From Anaerolineae bacterium (lineage in GTDB: Bacteria; Chloroflexota; Anaerolineae; JAFGEY01), in the NCBI GenBank assembly GCA_016929205.1, contig JAFGJF010000179.1, positions 1 to 15,854 on the forward strand: a stretch of DNA of 15,854 bases, written 5' to 3'. Positions within the stretch are counted from its first letter, which is position 1. Every line of letters starts with the position of its first letter. The notes under the pieces were generated by a model. That model ran no database searches. It had not been told where the DNA came from and saw only the letters and a list, made by a program, of their open reading frames with translations. Both the position numbers and the translations under genes were made by a program. Positions 7,631 to 15,023 of this stretch are shown here, in pieces.

Positions 7631-7780
7631 TGGTGTCATTCCCGCACGTTTTTGGCGGGAATCCAGCTTCTTTTGTACCCGTGGATGCCCGGCAGAGCCG
7701 GATGGATGCCCGGCAGAGCCGGATGGATGCCCGGCAGAGCCGGATGGATGCCCGATAAAGACATTCGGGCATGACAACCA
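7631..7780 (+). mobile_element. Small palindromic element bounded by imperfect inverted repeats (MITE-like)
   Basis: The ends are TGGTGTCATTCCCG (7631-7644) and, on the other strand, TGGTTGTCATGCCCG (7780-7766), identical except for one insertion and one mismatch. Each end forms a similar hairpin: an 8-bp stem with a 9-base loop at the left (7638-7645 with 7655-7662) and the same geometry at the right (7748-7755 with 7765-7772). The left hairpin contains ATTCCC...GGGAAT, which resembles dispersed repeat motifs known from several bacteria. The interior holds a 21-bp tandem array. No transposase is present, so if it moves it does so in trans. It lies between the GH4 stop and the next gene. The bases from 7781 to 7901 show nothing else recognisable. 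Copy number elsewhere is unknown. Confidence 0.55.
7682..7754 (+). repeat. 21-bp tandem repeat, about 3.5 copies, each a mini-hairpin
   Basis: The unit is GATGGATGCCCGGCAGAGCCG plus nothing between copies: a first copy lacking its two leading bases (7682-7700), two complete copies (7701-7721 and 7722-7742) and a 12-base partial (7743-7754). Copies are identical, which points to recent expansion by slippage. Each contains CCGGC-AGA-GCCGG, a perfect 5-bp stem with a 3-base loop. The period is a multiple of three, so frames across it stay open on both strands, but this does not indicate a gene. Confidence 0.9.
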
Positions 7781-7901
7781 AAGCGTAATCCGAAATGTCA
7801 ACAGAACCTAGTCCCATCACGAATCGCAGGCAGCACTGAACTCTCGCACTCACCTGCACAATGCGGCAAGATGCCCGCGATCCAGGCGGTGTATCCCCGC
7901 C

Positions 7902-7936
7902 GCACGCATCACGTTTCACGCTTCACGCATCACAGA
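7902..7936 (+). repeat. Heptamer repeat TCACGNN, five degenerate copies
   Basis: The units are GCACGCA, TCACGTT, TCACGCT, TCACGCA and TCACAGA, a strict 7-base period just upstream of the Gfo/Idh start at 7950. Degenerate TCACG heptamer runs of this type are, from memory, common in intergenic DNA of Chloroflexota genomes. It also lies where the -10 and leader of the next gene would be, so it may affect expression, though no promoter is seen in it. Confidence 0.7.
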
Positions 7937-7949
7937 TATGGAGAACACA

Positions 7950-8972
7950 ATGAGCATTCGATTGGCATTTGCCGGCTTTAGACACGGACATATTTTCGAT
8001 CTCTACCGCCGCGCGTCCGAGAGTGACGAGATCGAGGTCGTGGCGGCGTGCGAAGGCGATCCGGTTACCCGCGAGCAGATGGCGGCACAAGGCATGGTCG
8101 ACATCACCCACAATCGTTTTGAGGCCATGCTCGAGGAAACCGCCTGCGACGCCGTCGCCGTTGGCGATGTGTATGCCCGGCGCGGCAGCCTGATCGTGCA
8201 AGCCCTGTCCCGAGGCAAGCACGTGATCGGCGACAAACCGCTCTGTACCAGCCTGGACGAGTTGGACGAGATCGAAAGAGTGTCCGCAGCACAAGACCTC
8301 AAGGTCGGCTGCATGCTGGACATGCGAGATTCAGCGCCATTCATCACCGTTCGAAAGCTGGTCCAACGAGGCGCGATTGGCGAGGTCCACGCCGTTTCCT
8401 TTGGCGGGCAGCATCCCCTGCTCCTGGGCAAACGAGCAGCGTGGTATTTCGAACCGGACCAGCACGGCGGCACGATCAACGACATCGCCATCCACGCCAT
8501 CGACGCCATCCCCTGGATCACCGGCCTGCGCTTCAAGACGGTCAACGCCGCCCGCTGCTGGAATGCCTTTGCCCCCGAGTTTCCCCACTTCCAGGGCGCC
8601 GGCCAGATGATGCTGACCATGGACAACGGCTGCGGCGTACTCGGTGACGCCTCCTATATGGCCCCGGACAGCTCGGGATATGCGCTGCCCTTTTACTGGC
8701 GCACGACCTTTTGGGGACGGCTTGGTGTGATCGAGACGGCATACGCGGCGCGTCAGGTGACCATCGCTCTGAACGGGGAAAATGGCATGCGGCACGAACC
8801 GCTGTCGGAGGGTAACCCAGGTGGATATCTACAATCCTTTATCAACGACATCAACGGCAACTTGAGCGAGAATGAATTGTGTACCGATCACGTCTTGCGC
8901 GCCGCCCGCATTGCGCTGACGATCCAAAAGGCAGCAGATATGCACACCTATGACGTGCCACTTGTCGAGTAG
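7950..8972 (+). CDS. Gfo/Idh/MocA family oxidoreductase
   Basis: This 340-residue protein starts SIRLAFAGFRHGHIFDLY; the Rossmann glycine motif is degenerate (AGFRHGH) yet keeps the Gfo/Idh layout. VIGDKPLCTSLDEL (92-105) holds Asp95-Lys96-Pro97 in place of EKP, and GGTINDIAIHAIDAIPWITG (173-192) is the conserved substrate-domain motif with Asp178 and His182. It should oxidise or reduce a sugar-like alcohol with NAD(P). ATG 7950 is chosen because GGAG (7940-7943) lies 6 bases upstream; the in-frame ATG at 7938 overlaps that ribosome site. It is separated from the GH4 operon by the palindromic element and is probably its own unit or a weakly linked extension. It converges on the LVIVD lipoprotein gene, with 142 bases between stops in which I see no clear terminator. 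Confidence 0.85.
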   Translation: MSIRLAFAGFRHGHIFDLYRRASESDEIEVVAACEGDPVTREQMAAQGMVDITHNRFEAMLEETACDAVAVGDVYARRGSLIVQALSRGKHVIGDKPLCTSLDELDEIERVSAAQDLKVGCMLDMRDSAPFITVRKLVQRGAIGEVHAVSFGGQHPLLLGKRAAWYFEPDQHGGTINDIAIHAIDAIPWITGLRFKTVNAARCWNAFAPEFPHFQGAGQMMLTMDNGCGVLGDASYMAPDSSGYALPFYWRTTFWGRLGVIETAYAARQVTIALNGENGMRHEPLSEGNPGGYLQSFINDINGNLSENELCTDHVLRAARIALTIQKAADMHTYDVPLVE

Positions 8973-9114
8973 AATGGATGACCAAGCATAAAGAGACAAG
9001 ATTGTGAATCCTAAACAACTTGTATGGATCCGCCGAGACCCCAATTCGTGCGCAACCATGTCGAGTGCATAGAAGCGGCAACGGAACAAGCGACTGATCC
9101 AATGCCGCCAGCGA

Positions 9115-10269
9115 TCACTCAAAGTCCAAACCCAAGACCAGCATCCCGTGCCGCCCCGCGTTAGCTACGTAGGCATACGCGTCAGAAATAGCGATGCTCC
9201 AGACGAAACCCGGCGTCTCAACTTCACCTGCCAGTTGAGGGTTTGCCGGGTCTGAGACATCTAGAACCACGAGCAAACGGCTCGAGCCATCTCCCACGAA
9301 CGCATAGGTCCCCGACAGGGTCACATCCTGGGCATGTCCTGGGGTATCATAGAAACCAATTTCCTGCGGGTTAGCTGGGTCGGAAATGTCGAATATCCGC
9401 AACCCACCTCCCCCATCGGCTAAATAGGCAGTTAAGCCAGAAACCGCTACGGCCTCGGCCGATCCTGCGGTATCGAAAAAGCTCACTTGTTGGGGATTTG
9501 CAGGATCAGAGACATCGACCACCCCCAATCCGTCGTCTTCCATGGCGATATAGGCGTAAGAACCAGAAACAGTGACGTCAAGGACGTGGACGCTCCCTGC
9601 CTCAAAACTGTTGCTAACGTGCTGGGGATGAACCGGGTCAGAGATATCGGCGATATTCAAGCCCCCTTCCCGGCCGGCCACATAAGCATATCCGCCGGAA
9701 ACATACACCTTGACCGCAAATCCAAGCGAGTCGTAAAAGCCCGTTTCCAAAGGAGCGGCGGGGTCCGAAACATCCAATATCAGCAGGCCCAGTCCGTCGG
9801 CAAGATAGACATAGGGATCGGCGACATATACCCCCAGACCCGAGGCGGATCCAGTCGGATCAAAAACGCCCACCTGATGGGGATTGGCCCGATCGGAGAT
9901 ATCCATCACTTGCAGGCCACTGTACGAATCAGCAATGTAGGCGTAGCCACCGGATACAAAGACGTCGTGCGGCGCCCCAAGCGCGTCATTGAATCCTATT
10001 TGTGCGAACTGGACCGGAAATTCAGGCGTCGGCGTGGCTAACTCGGGTGCTGGAGTAGGAGCAGCCGGTGTCGAACTTGCCAGGGCTGCAGGCTGGGTAG
10101 GAGTTGCGAGCAGTGGCGCCATAGTAGGCGTGCCGGTGGCCGGCACGATGGTGTGTGTCGTCGTTGCGGGCGTCTGCCTGTCCGTTGCCGGTTGGCAGCC
10201 TGCAAGCATGATAACACTGACCAGTAGCAAACTGCCGAGAATGTGCCTTGGCTGTAAAGTCCACTTCAT
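9115..10269 (-). CDS. LVIVD-repeat seven-bladed beta-propeller lipoprotein
   Basis: This 384-residue protein has a lipoprotein signal: MKWTLQPRH, a hydrophobic stretch, and the lipobox LAGC with Cys25 as lipidation site. A Thr/Pro/Ala-rich linker covers about residues 26-84. From about residue 88 there are seven consecutive repeats of roughly 42 residues with the pattern G.vyVsG.YAYvAd...GL.vvDvSDPanPq.v, which is the LVIVD repeat (PF08309 type), so one complete seven-blade propeller is expected. Such proteins sit outside the membrane and are thought to bind ligands or partners; a biochemical role is not established. AGGAGG-type site (complement of 10276-10280) lies 6 bases before ATG 10269. 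It appears to be a single-gene unit, with 181 bases separating it from the amidase gene upstream. A TGTGCTATCCT extended -10-like sequence lies in that gap but without a good -35. Confidence 0.9.
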   Translation of the reverse strand: MKWTLQPRHILGSLLLVSVIMLAGCQPATDRQTPATTTHTIVPATGTPTMAPLLATPTQPAALASSTPAAPTPAPELATPTPEFPVQFAQIGFNDALGAPHDVFVSGGYAYIADSYSGLQVMDISDRANPHQVGVFDPTGSASGLGVYVADPYVYLADGLGLLILDVSDPAAPLETGFYDSLGFAVKVYVSGGYAYVAGREGGLNIADISDPVHPQHVSNSFEAGSVHVLDVTVSGSYAYIAMEDDGLGVVDVSDPANPQQVSFFDTAGSAEAVAVSGLTAYLADGGGGLRIFDISDPANPQEIGFYDTPGHAQDVTLSGTYAFVGDGSSRLLVVLDVSDPANPQLAGEVETPGFVWSIAISDAYAYVANAGRHGMLVLGLDFE

Positions 10270-10450
10270 TTCGATCCTCCTGTCTTGCGGTTTCCGAAAT
10301 TCTATGCAGTTTCGTTGCTGTTCGAATACCAGGATAGCACAGGAAGGATGCCAGCGATATGACTTTTGTCAGACATAGTCTGCCAGCTCGACCTCATCTT
10401 CTCTGATCGTGCCCAACAATGCCGGGTACATCGAGGCGGCAGCAGAAAAG

Positions 10451-11239
10451 CTAGGACACCGGCTCGACCAATGCCCCGTAAAGCTCTGGCCGCCGGTCGG
10501 CCAGGTGGTTGTCGTCCGTCACCTGGGCCAGGTCCACCTCGTGCACCAGGACGTCCGGCACGTTCGACTGCAGCTTGGCCTCGATCCCACCCTTGGGGTT
10601 GGTGATCAAGGCCACATTGGGGTGGGTAAAACAGACGTACATCTGGTTCTCGTAGGCGCGGGTGCGCATCCACCACTCGTTGTCCAGGTGCCACATCCCA
10701 TAGGTTGGCATCAAGCAGATCTGTGCTCCCTTGAGGCGCAGCGTGCGGATCGTCTCCGGCCAGCGCCGATCGGCGCAGATGACGATCCCCACACAGGCCA
10801 CGTCCAACACAAAAACCGGCAGATCTTGCCCGGGCGCAAAACGCAGGTCGTGGGTCTGGAGATGGGTCTTGTGATACTTGCCCACAATTTCGCCGTCCGC
10901 CCCCACCAGCAGCGCACAGTTGTAAAAGGCCTCGCCCATCAGCTCGGTGAAACCAAAAACGATCCGCGTGCGCGATCGGCGAGCCATCTCTTGCACGCGC
11001 TGGATATACCTGCTCGATTCGACGTGTTGTGCCACGGTGAAAAACCTTTCAGGCGTCCAGTCTTCTTCGGTCACCGCATAACCATCCAGGAAACACTCGG
11101 GGGTGATGAAAAAATCGAGATCGTCCCGGGCATGCCGGTGAAACTGGGCTTCAAAAACAGCCCAGTTGGCTTCCAGGTTCCACTTTTGCGGCATGGCTTT
11201 GAGCATACCGATTCTCAACTTTTGATTTCGCTTGTCCAT
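10451..11239 (-). CDS. Carbon-nitrogen hydrolase (nitrilase superfamily amidase)
   Basis: This 262-residue protein has the complete Glu-Lys-Cys triad of the CN-hydrolase fold: Glu48 in TPECFLDGY, Lys124 in GKYHKTHL and Cys155 in GIVICADRRWPE. A GADGEIVGKYHK strand and the C-terminal NPKGGIEA region fit the family. It hydrolyses a C-N bond in an amide or carbamoyl compound in the cytoplasm; substrate unknown. ATG 11239 is preferred over TTG 11242 because GGGAGG (complement of 11246-11251) lies 6 bases upstream. The start shares a base with the stop of the transporter gene (TGATG), so the two are translationally coupled. This suggests the transporter imports the compound or a conjugate that the amidase cleaves. 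Confidence 0.9.
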   Translation of the reverse strand: MDKRNQKLRIGMLKAMPQKWNLEANWAVFEAQFHRHARDDLDFFITPECFLDGYAVTEEDWTPERFFTVAQHVESSRYIQRVQEMARRSRTRIVFGFTELMGEAFYNCALLVGADGEIVGKYHKTHLQTHDLRFAPGQDLPVFVLDVACVGIVICADRRWPETIRTLRLKGAQICLMPTYGMWHLDNEWWMRTRAYENQMYVCFTHPNVALITNPKGGIEAKLQSNVPDVLVHEVDLAQVTDDNHLADRRPELYGALVEPVS

Positions 11240-12528
11240 CAACCGCCTCCCTCACTCGTTACGTTTCGCTCTGCGCCTCGGACCAAGTGTCCCTGGCTTT
11301 TCCTGTGCAGGATCAGCCCACCGCCAGAAGCGAGCAGCGTGGCCGCAAACCAGTAGACGAACACCGCGTTCCACCCACGACCATCCAGGATCTGCCCGAC
11401 GACGACGGCACTCATCCCACCACCGACATAAGCGGCAAAGTCGAGAAACCCTGCGACCGCGGCCACGTTTCCGGTGCGGTCAAAACTCAGCGGCAGAGAG
11501 GTCAGCAATACGGCATTGATCCCGTAGGCCAGCATCCCACACGCGCCCAAAAGCCCGATCAAGGCCCATCGCGAGCCGCTCTCTCGTGTGACAACAAAGC
11601 CAACCATCGCTACGGCAATGAGCAGCGAAAGGACGATGACCACCGGCGCTTCGCGCGTGCCAAACACACGATCGACCAGCCAGCCGGCCAGCATCGACCC
11701 GGCCAAACCCAAGAGTGGCATCACACTGGCTCCCAACGCGGCCTCGGCGGTCGTGCCGCCCGCCAGATCGATCAGCATAAAGGGCGCCCACAGGGTCAGA
11801 CCATCCTTGATCATACTGGCAAAGACACAGGTCAATGCCGCCCAGCGCACCCGAGAGTCCGCCCACAGCGAAGCCACAATGCTGCGCAGCGATTCGTGGT
11901 CGCCATTCGCGTTTTTTTGCAGGACATCAAACCCTGCTGCCTGTGGCGTGCTGCGAATCCCCAGCAGCCATATCACAGCCATCCCTGCAAAGACCACCGC
12001 CGGCAGCCAAAAGGCATAGCGCCATCCCCAGCGATCGACGATCCATCCCCCAACCGCCCACGCCGTAAAGTGGCCCAGCACAAAACAGGGCGCAAAAAAG
12101 GTGGTGATCCGTCCCCGCCGTCGATTGCCAAACCAGGCCGAGATGGTCTTGACGATCGGCCCCCAGCCCATCGACTGTACCCAACCATTGAGCCCCCACA
12201 ACACGATCATCAGCCACAGCCAATTGGCCGCTCCAAACGCGGCGCAACAGACTGACGAAACCAACATGCCCAGGCCAACAAACCAACGTGCGTCAGCCCG
12301 CTGCCCCAGCGCGCCATTGACCAGTTGTCCCAGGGCATAGAGCCACAAGAATGTGCTGCCGATCAACCCCATGGCGCTTTTGTCCCAGCCAAAATCCGCC
12401 CCAATGGCGGGCAAAGCGACCGAGATATTCACCCGGCACAGGTAAAAGCTGGCATAGCTCAGCCAGGCGATGACGAACACGCGCCACTGCCAGTTCTTGT
12501 ACGCGCTACGATCCACATGTGAAGACAT
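11239..12528 (-). CDS. MFS transporter of the organophosphate:phosphate antiporter (GlpT/UhpT-like) type
   Basis: This 429-residue protein has about 12 hydrophobic segments in two halves joined by a polar loop near residues 192-220. WLSYASFYLCRVNISVALPA in the first membrane helix matches the GlpT/UhpT signature and holds Arg32, equivalent to the phosphate-binding Arg45 of GlpT. GWVQSMGWGPIVKTISAWF (115-133) is another family signature. In the seventh helix, SMIKDGLTLWAPF places Lys241 where GlpT has Arg269. OPA members exchange phosphorylated sugars or glycerol phosphate for phosphate. The Arg-to-Lys change suggests an altered anion site, so the cargo could be a carboxylate or other anion. 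GAGG lies about 10 bases upstream of ATG 12528. It is the first gene of a two-gene unit with the amidase. Confidence 0.85.
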   Translation of the reverse strand: MSSHVDRSAYKNWQWRVFVIAWLSYASFYLCRVNISVALPAIGADFGWDKSAMGLIGSTFLWLYALGQLVNGALGQRADARWFVGLGMLVSSVCCAAFGAANWLWLMIVLWGLNGWVQSMGWGPIVKTISAWFGNRRRGRITTFFAPCFVLGHFTAWAVGGWIVDRWGWRYAFWLPAVVFAGMAVIWLLGIRSTPQAAGFDVLQKNANGDHESLRSIVASLWADSRVRWAALTCVFASMIKDGLTLWAPFMLIDLAGGTTAEAALGASVMPLLGLAGSMLAGWLVDRVFGTREAPVVIVLSLLIAVAMVGFVVTRESGSRWALIGLLGACGMLAYGINAVLLTSLPLSFDRTGNVAAVAGFLDFAAYVGGGMSAVVVGQILDGRGWNAVFVYWFAATLLASGGGLILHRKSQGHLVRGAERNVTSEGGG

Positions 12529-12563
12529 CGTATCACAGCCTCATATAGTAATCTATATCTTGA

Positions 12564-12576
12564 TGACAGGTGTCAA
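12564..12576 (-). promoter_or_regulatory. TTGACA box within a TGACA-GG-TGTCA palindrome upstream of the transporter
   Basis: On the minus strand TTGACA (12576-12571) is a perfect -35 hexamer about 45 bases before the transporter ATG. It overlaps the palindrome TGACAGGTGTCA (12564-12575), a plausible repressor operator. The AT-rich stretch after it (GATATAGATTACTATA) offers only weak -10 candidates, so the promoter is tentative. Confidence 0.4.
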
Positions 12577-12633
12577 ACCCCGCTCTCTCGTAGGCCTTCC
12601 GTGCGCGCGCGTGAGCATCATCTTTTTTGTTCC

Positions 12634-13812
12634 TCAAGCGGGTAGGGCCGAAAGCTCGATCCGGGACCTGGTGTCCGCGGAATGCCTTGCAGCCAGGCCG
12701 ATCAACACCGCAACCGCCGCTTCTGCAGGCCGGACTTTGGGTTCCATCGTGCCCTGGGTGAACGCGTAAAAGTCGTGGAAAAGCACGTCGTCGGCGCCGC
12801 CGTGACCGCCATCCGTCTTGAGCGGAATGCGCTCAAGATGGGTTGGATCGCGCAGCGTCACTACTAATTCATCCCCACCCAACGTGCCGTCGATCAAGCC
12901 CTTGGTTCCAGCCACGCGGATCCGGCGCTCGGTCAATCCGGCAACGACGTTGCAGGTATAGGTGGCCAAGAGTCCCCCCTCGAATTCGACGGTGGCGATC
13001 CCGTGGTCGAACGTGTCCTTGTCAGCATTATAGAGGCACAGGTCCGGGCGAGGATCGCCATACTCGGCAGCCACCTCGGCAAGCGATTTCTTGTCGGCTT
13101 TTCTGTAGACGTAGAAACTGTCGGCACAAGTGTCCCGATACGCACAGTCCGCACAATACAGAGTCGCATCAGCGCGAGGCACATAATAACTCAGCTCGGC
13201 GCTGGCACAGACGGCAAGCGGCTTGCGACCGGCGAGCCAATACAACAGATCGAAATCGTGCGACGCTTTGGTGATCCACAGGCCGCCGCCGTGCACACGC
13301 AAACGGTTCCAGCGACGAAAATAGGTGCGCCCGCCATCGTAAAACTCGTCGGCCTGGATCGTCAATACGTGACCAATCACACCTTGACTGACCAGTTCCT
13401 TGATCTTGACGTAGGCCGGCGCAAATCGCAGGTTGAACCCGACGAACGTCTTGCCGCCCGCCTGGCGATCGGCCTCGATGATCTGCCGGCACCGTTCGGC
13501 AGTGATCTCGAGCGGTTTTTCCACAAACACGTATTTGCCCGCCCGCAGCGCAGGGATAGCCACATCGGCGTGCGTGCCATCAGGCGTGGTCACCACAACG
13601 GCGTCAAAGGCCACGTTTTCAATGCACTCGGCGATCGAGGCATAACCGGCGATGCGCTCCAGGCCGCTGTCTTGTTTGAAATAATCCAGCTTGCCGAGGT
13701 TCTTTTCACACAGTGCGACCAGCTCGTACCGTTCTTCGTCGCTAGCAAGTTTTCTCGCAGCCCAGGAACCCCGCCCGCCAATGCCAACAACGACGACCTT
13801 GGTCTTGTTCAT
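12634..13812 (-). CDS. Gfo/Idh/MocA family oxidoreductase with a cysteine cluster
   Basis: This 392-residue protein has VVVVGIGGRGSW (6-17), a GxGxxG NAD(P) site, FVEKPLEIT (96-104) with Glu98-Lys99-Pro100, and HGGGLWITKASHDFDLLYW (174-192) as substrate-domain motif with His185. Between the central sheet strands lies LYCADCAYRDTC, giving Cys220, Cys223 and Cys229, with a fourth Cys259 in PDLCLY. A similar Cys-rich insert is found in one branch of the family, and it could bind a metal. The C-terminal DVLFHDFYAF segment is typical. The reaction is oxidation or reduction of a sugar-like alcohol; substrate unknown. The gene starts 11 bases after the stop of the alpha/beta hydrolase gene and has only a weak GGGAAAG ribosome site, so it is cotranscribed with it. 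Confidence 0.88.
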   Translation of the reverse strand: MNKTKVVVVGIGGRGSWAARKLASDEERYELVALCEKNLGKLDYFKQDSGLERIAGYASIAECIENVAFDAVVVTTPDGTHADVAIPALRAGKYVFVEKPLEITAERCRQIIEADRQAGGKTFVGFNLRFAPAYVKIKELVSQGVIGHVLTIQADEFYDGGRTYFRRWNRLRVHGGGLWITKASHDFDLLYWLAGRKPLAVCASAELSYYVPRADATLYCADCAYRDTCADSFYVYRKADKKSLAEVAAEYGDPRPDLCLYNADKDTFDHGIATVEFEGGLLATYTCNVVAGLTERRIRVAGTKGLIDGTLGGDELVVTLRDPTHLERIPLKTDGGHGGADDVLFHDFYAFTQGTMEPKVRPAEAAVAVLIGLAARHSADTRSRIELSALPA

Positions 13813-13823
13813 ATCTTTCCCTT

Positions 13824-14858
13824 TTATAAATATCGATCAAAAAACGCATAGGCCTTGTTCCCGGCAAAGCCGTGCTCCCCGGGATGGACCTCTTGCCACA
13901 GTTTGTCTTCGGCCCCGGCCGCGCGATAGATGCGCTGCACGCCCGCAAATCCCTTGAGGGTATCCTCGATCGGAAAGCAGGTATCGTGAAAGCCCATCTC
14001 GATCAACAACGGGCGCGGCGCGATCAGCCCGGCAATGTCGTGCGTGTCAAAGTATTTGAATATATCGGGCACGATCTGCGAGCCACAGAAATTGGCACGA
14101 TTGACGCCAAACCCTTCCCAGGGGTTGACGTAGCCGATAATGTCCGCGGCCTTGATCCTCGGTTCGGCAGCAGTCGTAAAAGTGGTCATCGTGCCGCCTT
14201 GTGAAAGCCCCATCATGCCGATCCGCTCCGGATCGACCTCGGGACGGGTCTGCAAATAGTCAACGCAGCATTTCATATCCCAGACGTTGAGGGTCAGCGT
14301 ATAGATTCCCATGATCATGCCACGGATGAAATGCACGTTGCACGGATCCCGGCCGGGATACAACGCGTTGCCACCTGCGCGCTCGCCAAACACGCGCAAG
14401 TCGGGGCAAATGGTCAGGTAGCCGCGCCGGGCCATCTCTTCGCCATAGTTGTAATGATGGAGGGCGATGTTGGCCCGCAGTTCCGGCGTGGTCTTGTTCC
14501 CGGCTACCGGCTCTTTGCCAAATGGGCCGTGACCGTGCGAGCAGACGATCGCCCGCCCGAGGCGATCGGCGGGCATGTTGGCCGGGCGCAGCACCACGCA
14601 CGGCACCGACATGTCTTCTTCCGAATCGAAAATGACCCGCTCGCGGATCAGGCCGTCCTCCTCGACTGCACTCACGACTTCGGCGTCCAGGTTTACCGGC
14701 GGGGGAAATTCTCCCAACAGCTCCCCGTACTTTGCCTGGGCACGCTCGCGCCATGCTTGCCAGTCCGCCTTGCTGCCGCCGCGAAAAGAGAGCAGCGGCT
14801 GCCAATCCTTGGCCCGGCGGTTGAAATAATCGAGCATTGAAAAGTTTCGATGTGCCAC
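13824..14858 (-). CDS. Alpha/beta hydrolase (dienelactone hydrolase / acetyl xylan esterase-like)
   Basis: This protein of 344 residues from GTG 14858 has a complete Ser-Asp-His set: GLSQGG with Ser219, MGFHDTCFP with Asp292, and HPGEHGF with His329. CSHGHGPFGKEP forms the oxyanion-loop region, and DYLQTRPEVDPERIGMMG leads into the nucleophile elbow. This pattern matches the abhydrolase_7/DLH-type esterases that remove acyl groups from carbohydrates or open lactones. No signal peptide is seen, so it is cytoplasmic. GTG 14858 is preferred to TTG 14879 because AGGAGG (complement of 14864-14869) lies 5 bases before it. It is first in a two-gene unit with the Cys-cluster Gfo/Idh and has a good promoter at 14921-14949. 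The pairing suggests deacylation or delactonisation of a sugar that the dehydrogenase also handles. Confidence 0.85.
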   Translation of the reverse strand: MAHRNFSMLDYFNRRAKDWQPLLSFRGGSKADWQAWRERAQAKYGELLGEFPPPVNLDAEVVSAVEEDGLIRERVIFDSEEDMSVPCVVLRPANMPADRLGRAIVCSHGHGPFGKEPVAGNKTTPELRANIALHHYNYGEEMARRGYLTICPDLRVFGERAGGNALYPGRDPCNVHFIRGMIMGIYTLTLNVWDMKCCVDYLQTRPEVDPERIGMMGLSQGGTMTTFTTAAEPRIKAADIIGYVNPWEGFGVNRANFCGSQIVPDIFKYFDTHDIAGLIAPRPLLIEMGFHDTCFPIEDTLKGFAGVQRIYRAAGAEDKLWQEVHPGEHGFAGNKAYAFFDRYL

Positions 14859-14920
14859 ATTTGCCTCCTGCAAATTCAAGGGTAACTCGAGTACGCATTG
14901 CCTTATTCCAATCGAAAACC

Positions 14921-14949
14921 ATTATAACATTAGTAAAAGTGGCAGACAA
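14921..14949 (-). promoter_or_regulatory. Sigma70-type promoter for the alpha/beta hydrolase - Gfo/Idh unit
   Basis: Read on the minus strand, TTGTCT (14949-14944), a 17-base spacer and a perfect TATAAT (14926-14921). Transcription would start near 14914, about 55 bases before the GTG start at 14858. Confidence 0.7.
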
Positions 14950-14960
14950 ACTTGCAGTTT
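14948..14960. promoter_or_regulatory. Inverted repeat AAACT-TGC-AGTTT overlapping the minus-strand -35 box
   Basis: The 5-bp arms are perfect around a 3-base centre and can be extended with one bulge to ACAAACT...AGTTTTGT. It touches the -35 box of the minus promoter and lies about 28 bases upstream of the plus -35, a good place for a repressor or activator of the divergent region. The binding protein is unknown. Confidence 0.4.
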
Positions 14961-14987
14961 TGTAATCATGACGATCAAAATATCGCT

Positions 14988-15016
14988 TTGACAGTCCGGG
15001 CATTTTATGCTATGCT
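14988..15016 (+). promoter_or_regulatory. Strong extended sigma70-type promoter for the SH3b lipoprotein transcript
   Basis: Perfect TTGACA (14988-14993), 17-base spacer, TATGCT (15011-15016) preceded by the TGN extended -10 dinucleotide (15008-15009). The start point should be near 15023, leaving a leader of about 240 bases before the ATG at 15265. Confidence 0.75.
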
Positions 15017-15023
15017 TATAAAA

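Noticed and set aside
7682..7754. Possible CRISPR array
   Set aside because: The units are directly adjacent without spacers and only 21 bases long; no cas genes are present.
7502..7919. Minus-strand frames across the repeat with a GHPSGSA peptide repeat
   Set aside because: They exist only because the 21-bp unit is a multiple of three; no ribosome site or domain supports a gene.
8973..9114. Terminator or small gene between the convergent genes
   Set aside because: No stem followed by a T-run is present, and the only small frame (GTG 9004, about 22 codons) has no clear ribosome site.
11287..12255. Plus-strand open frame of about 322 codons opposite the transporter
   Set aside because: Composition is hydrophilic, rich in His, Pro, Gln and Arg, as expected from the complement of membrane-protein codons; no domain is seen.
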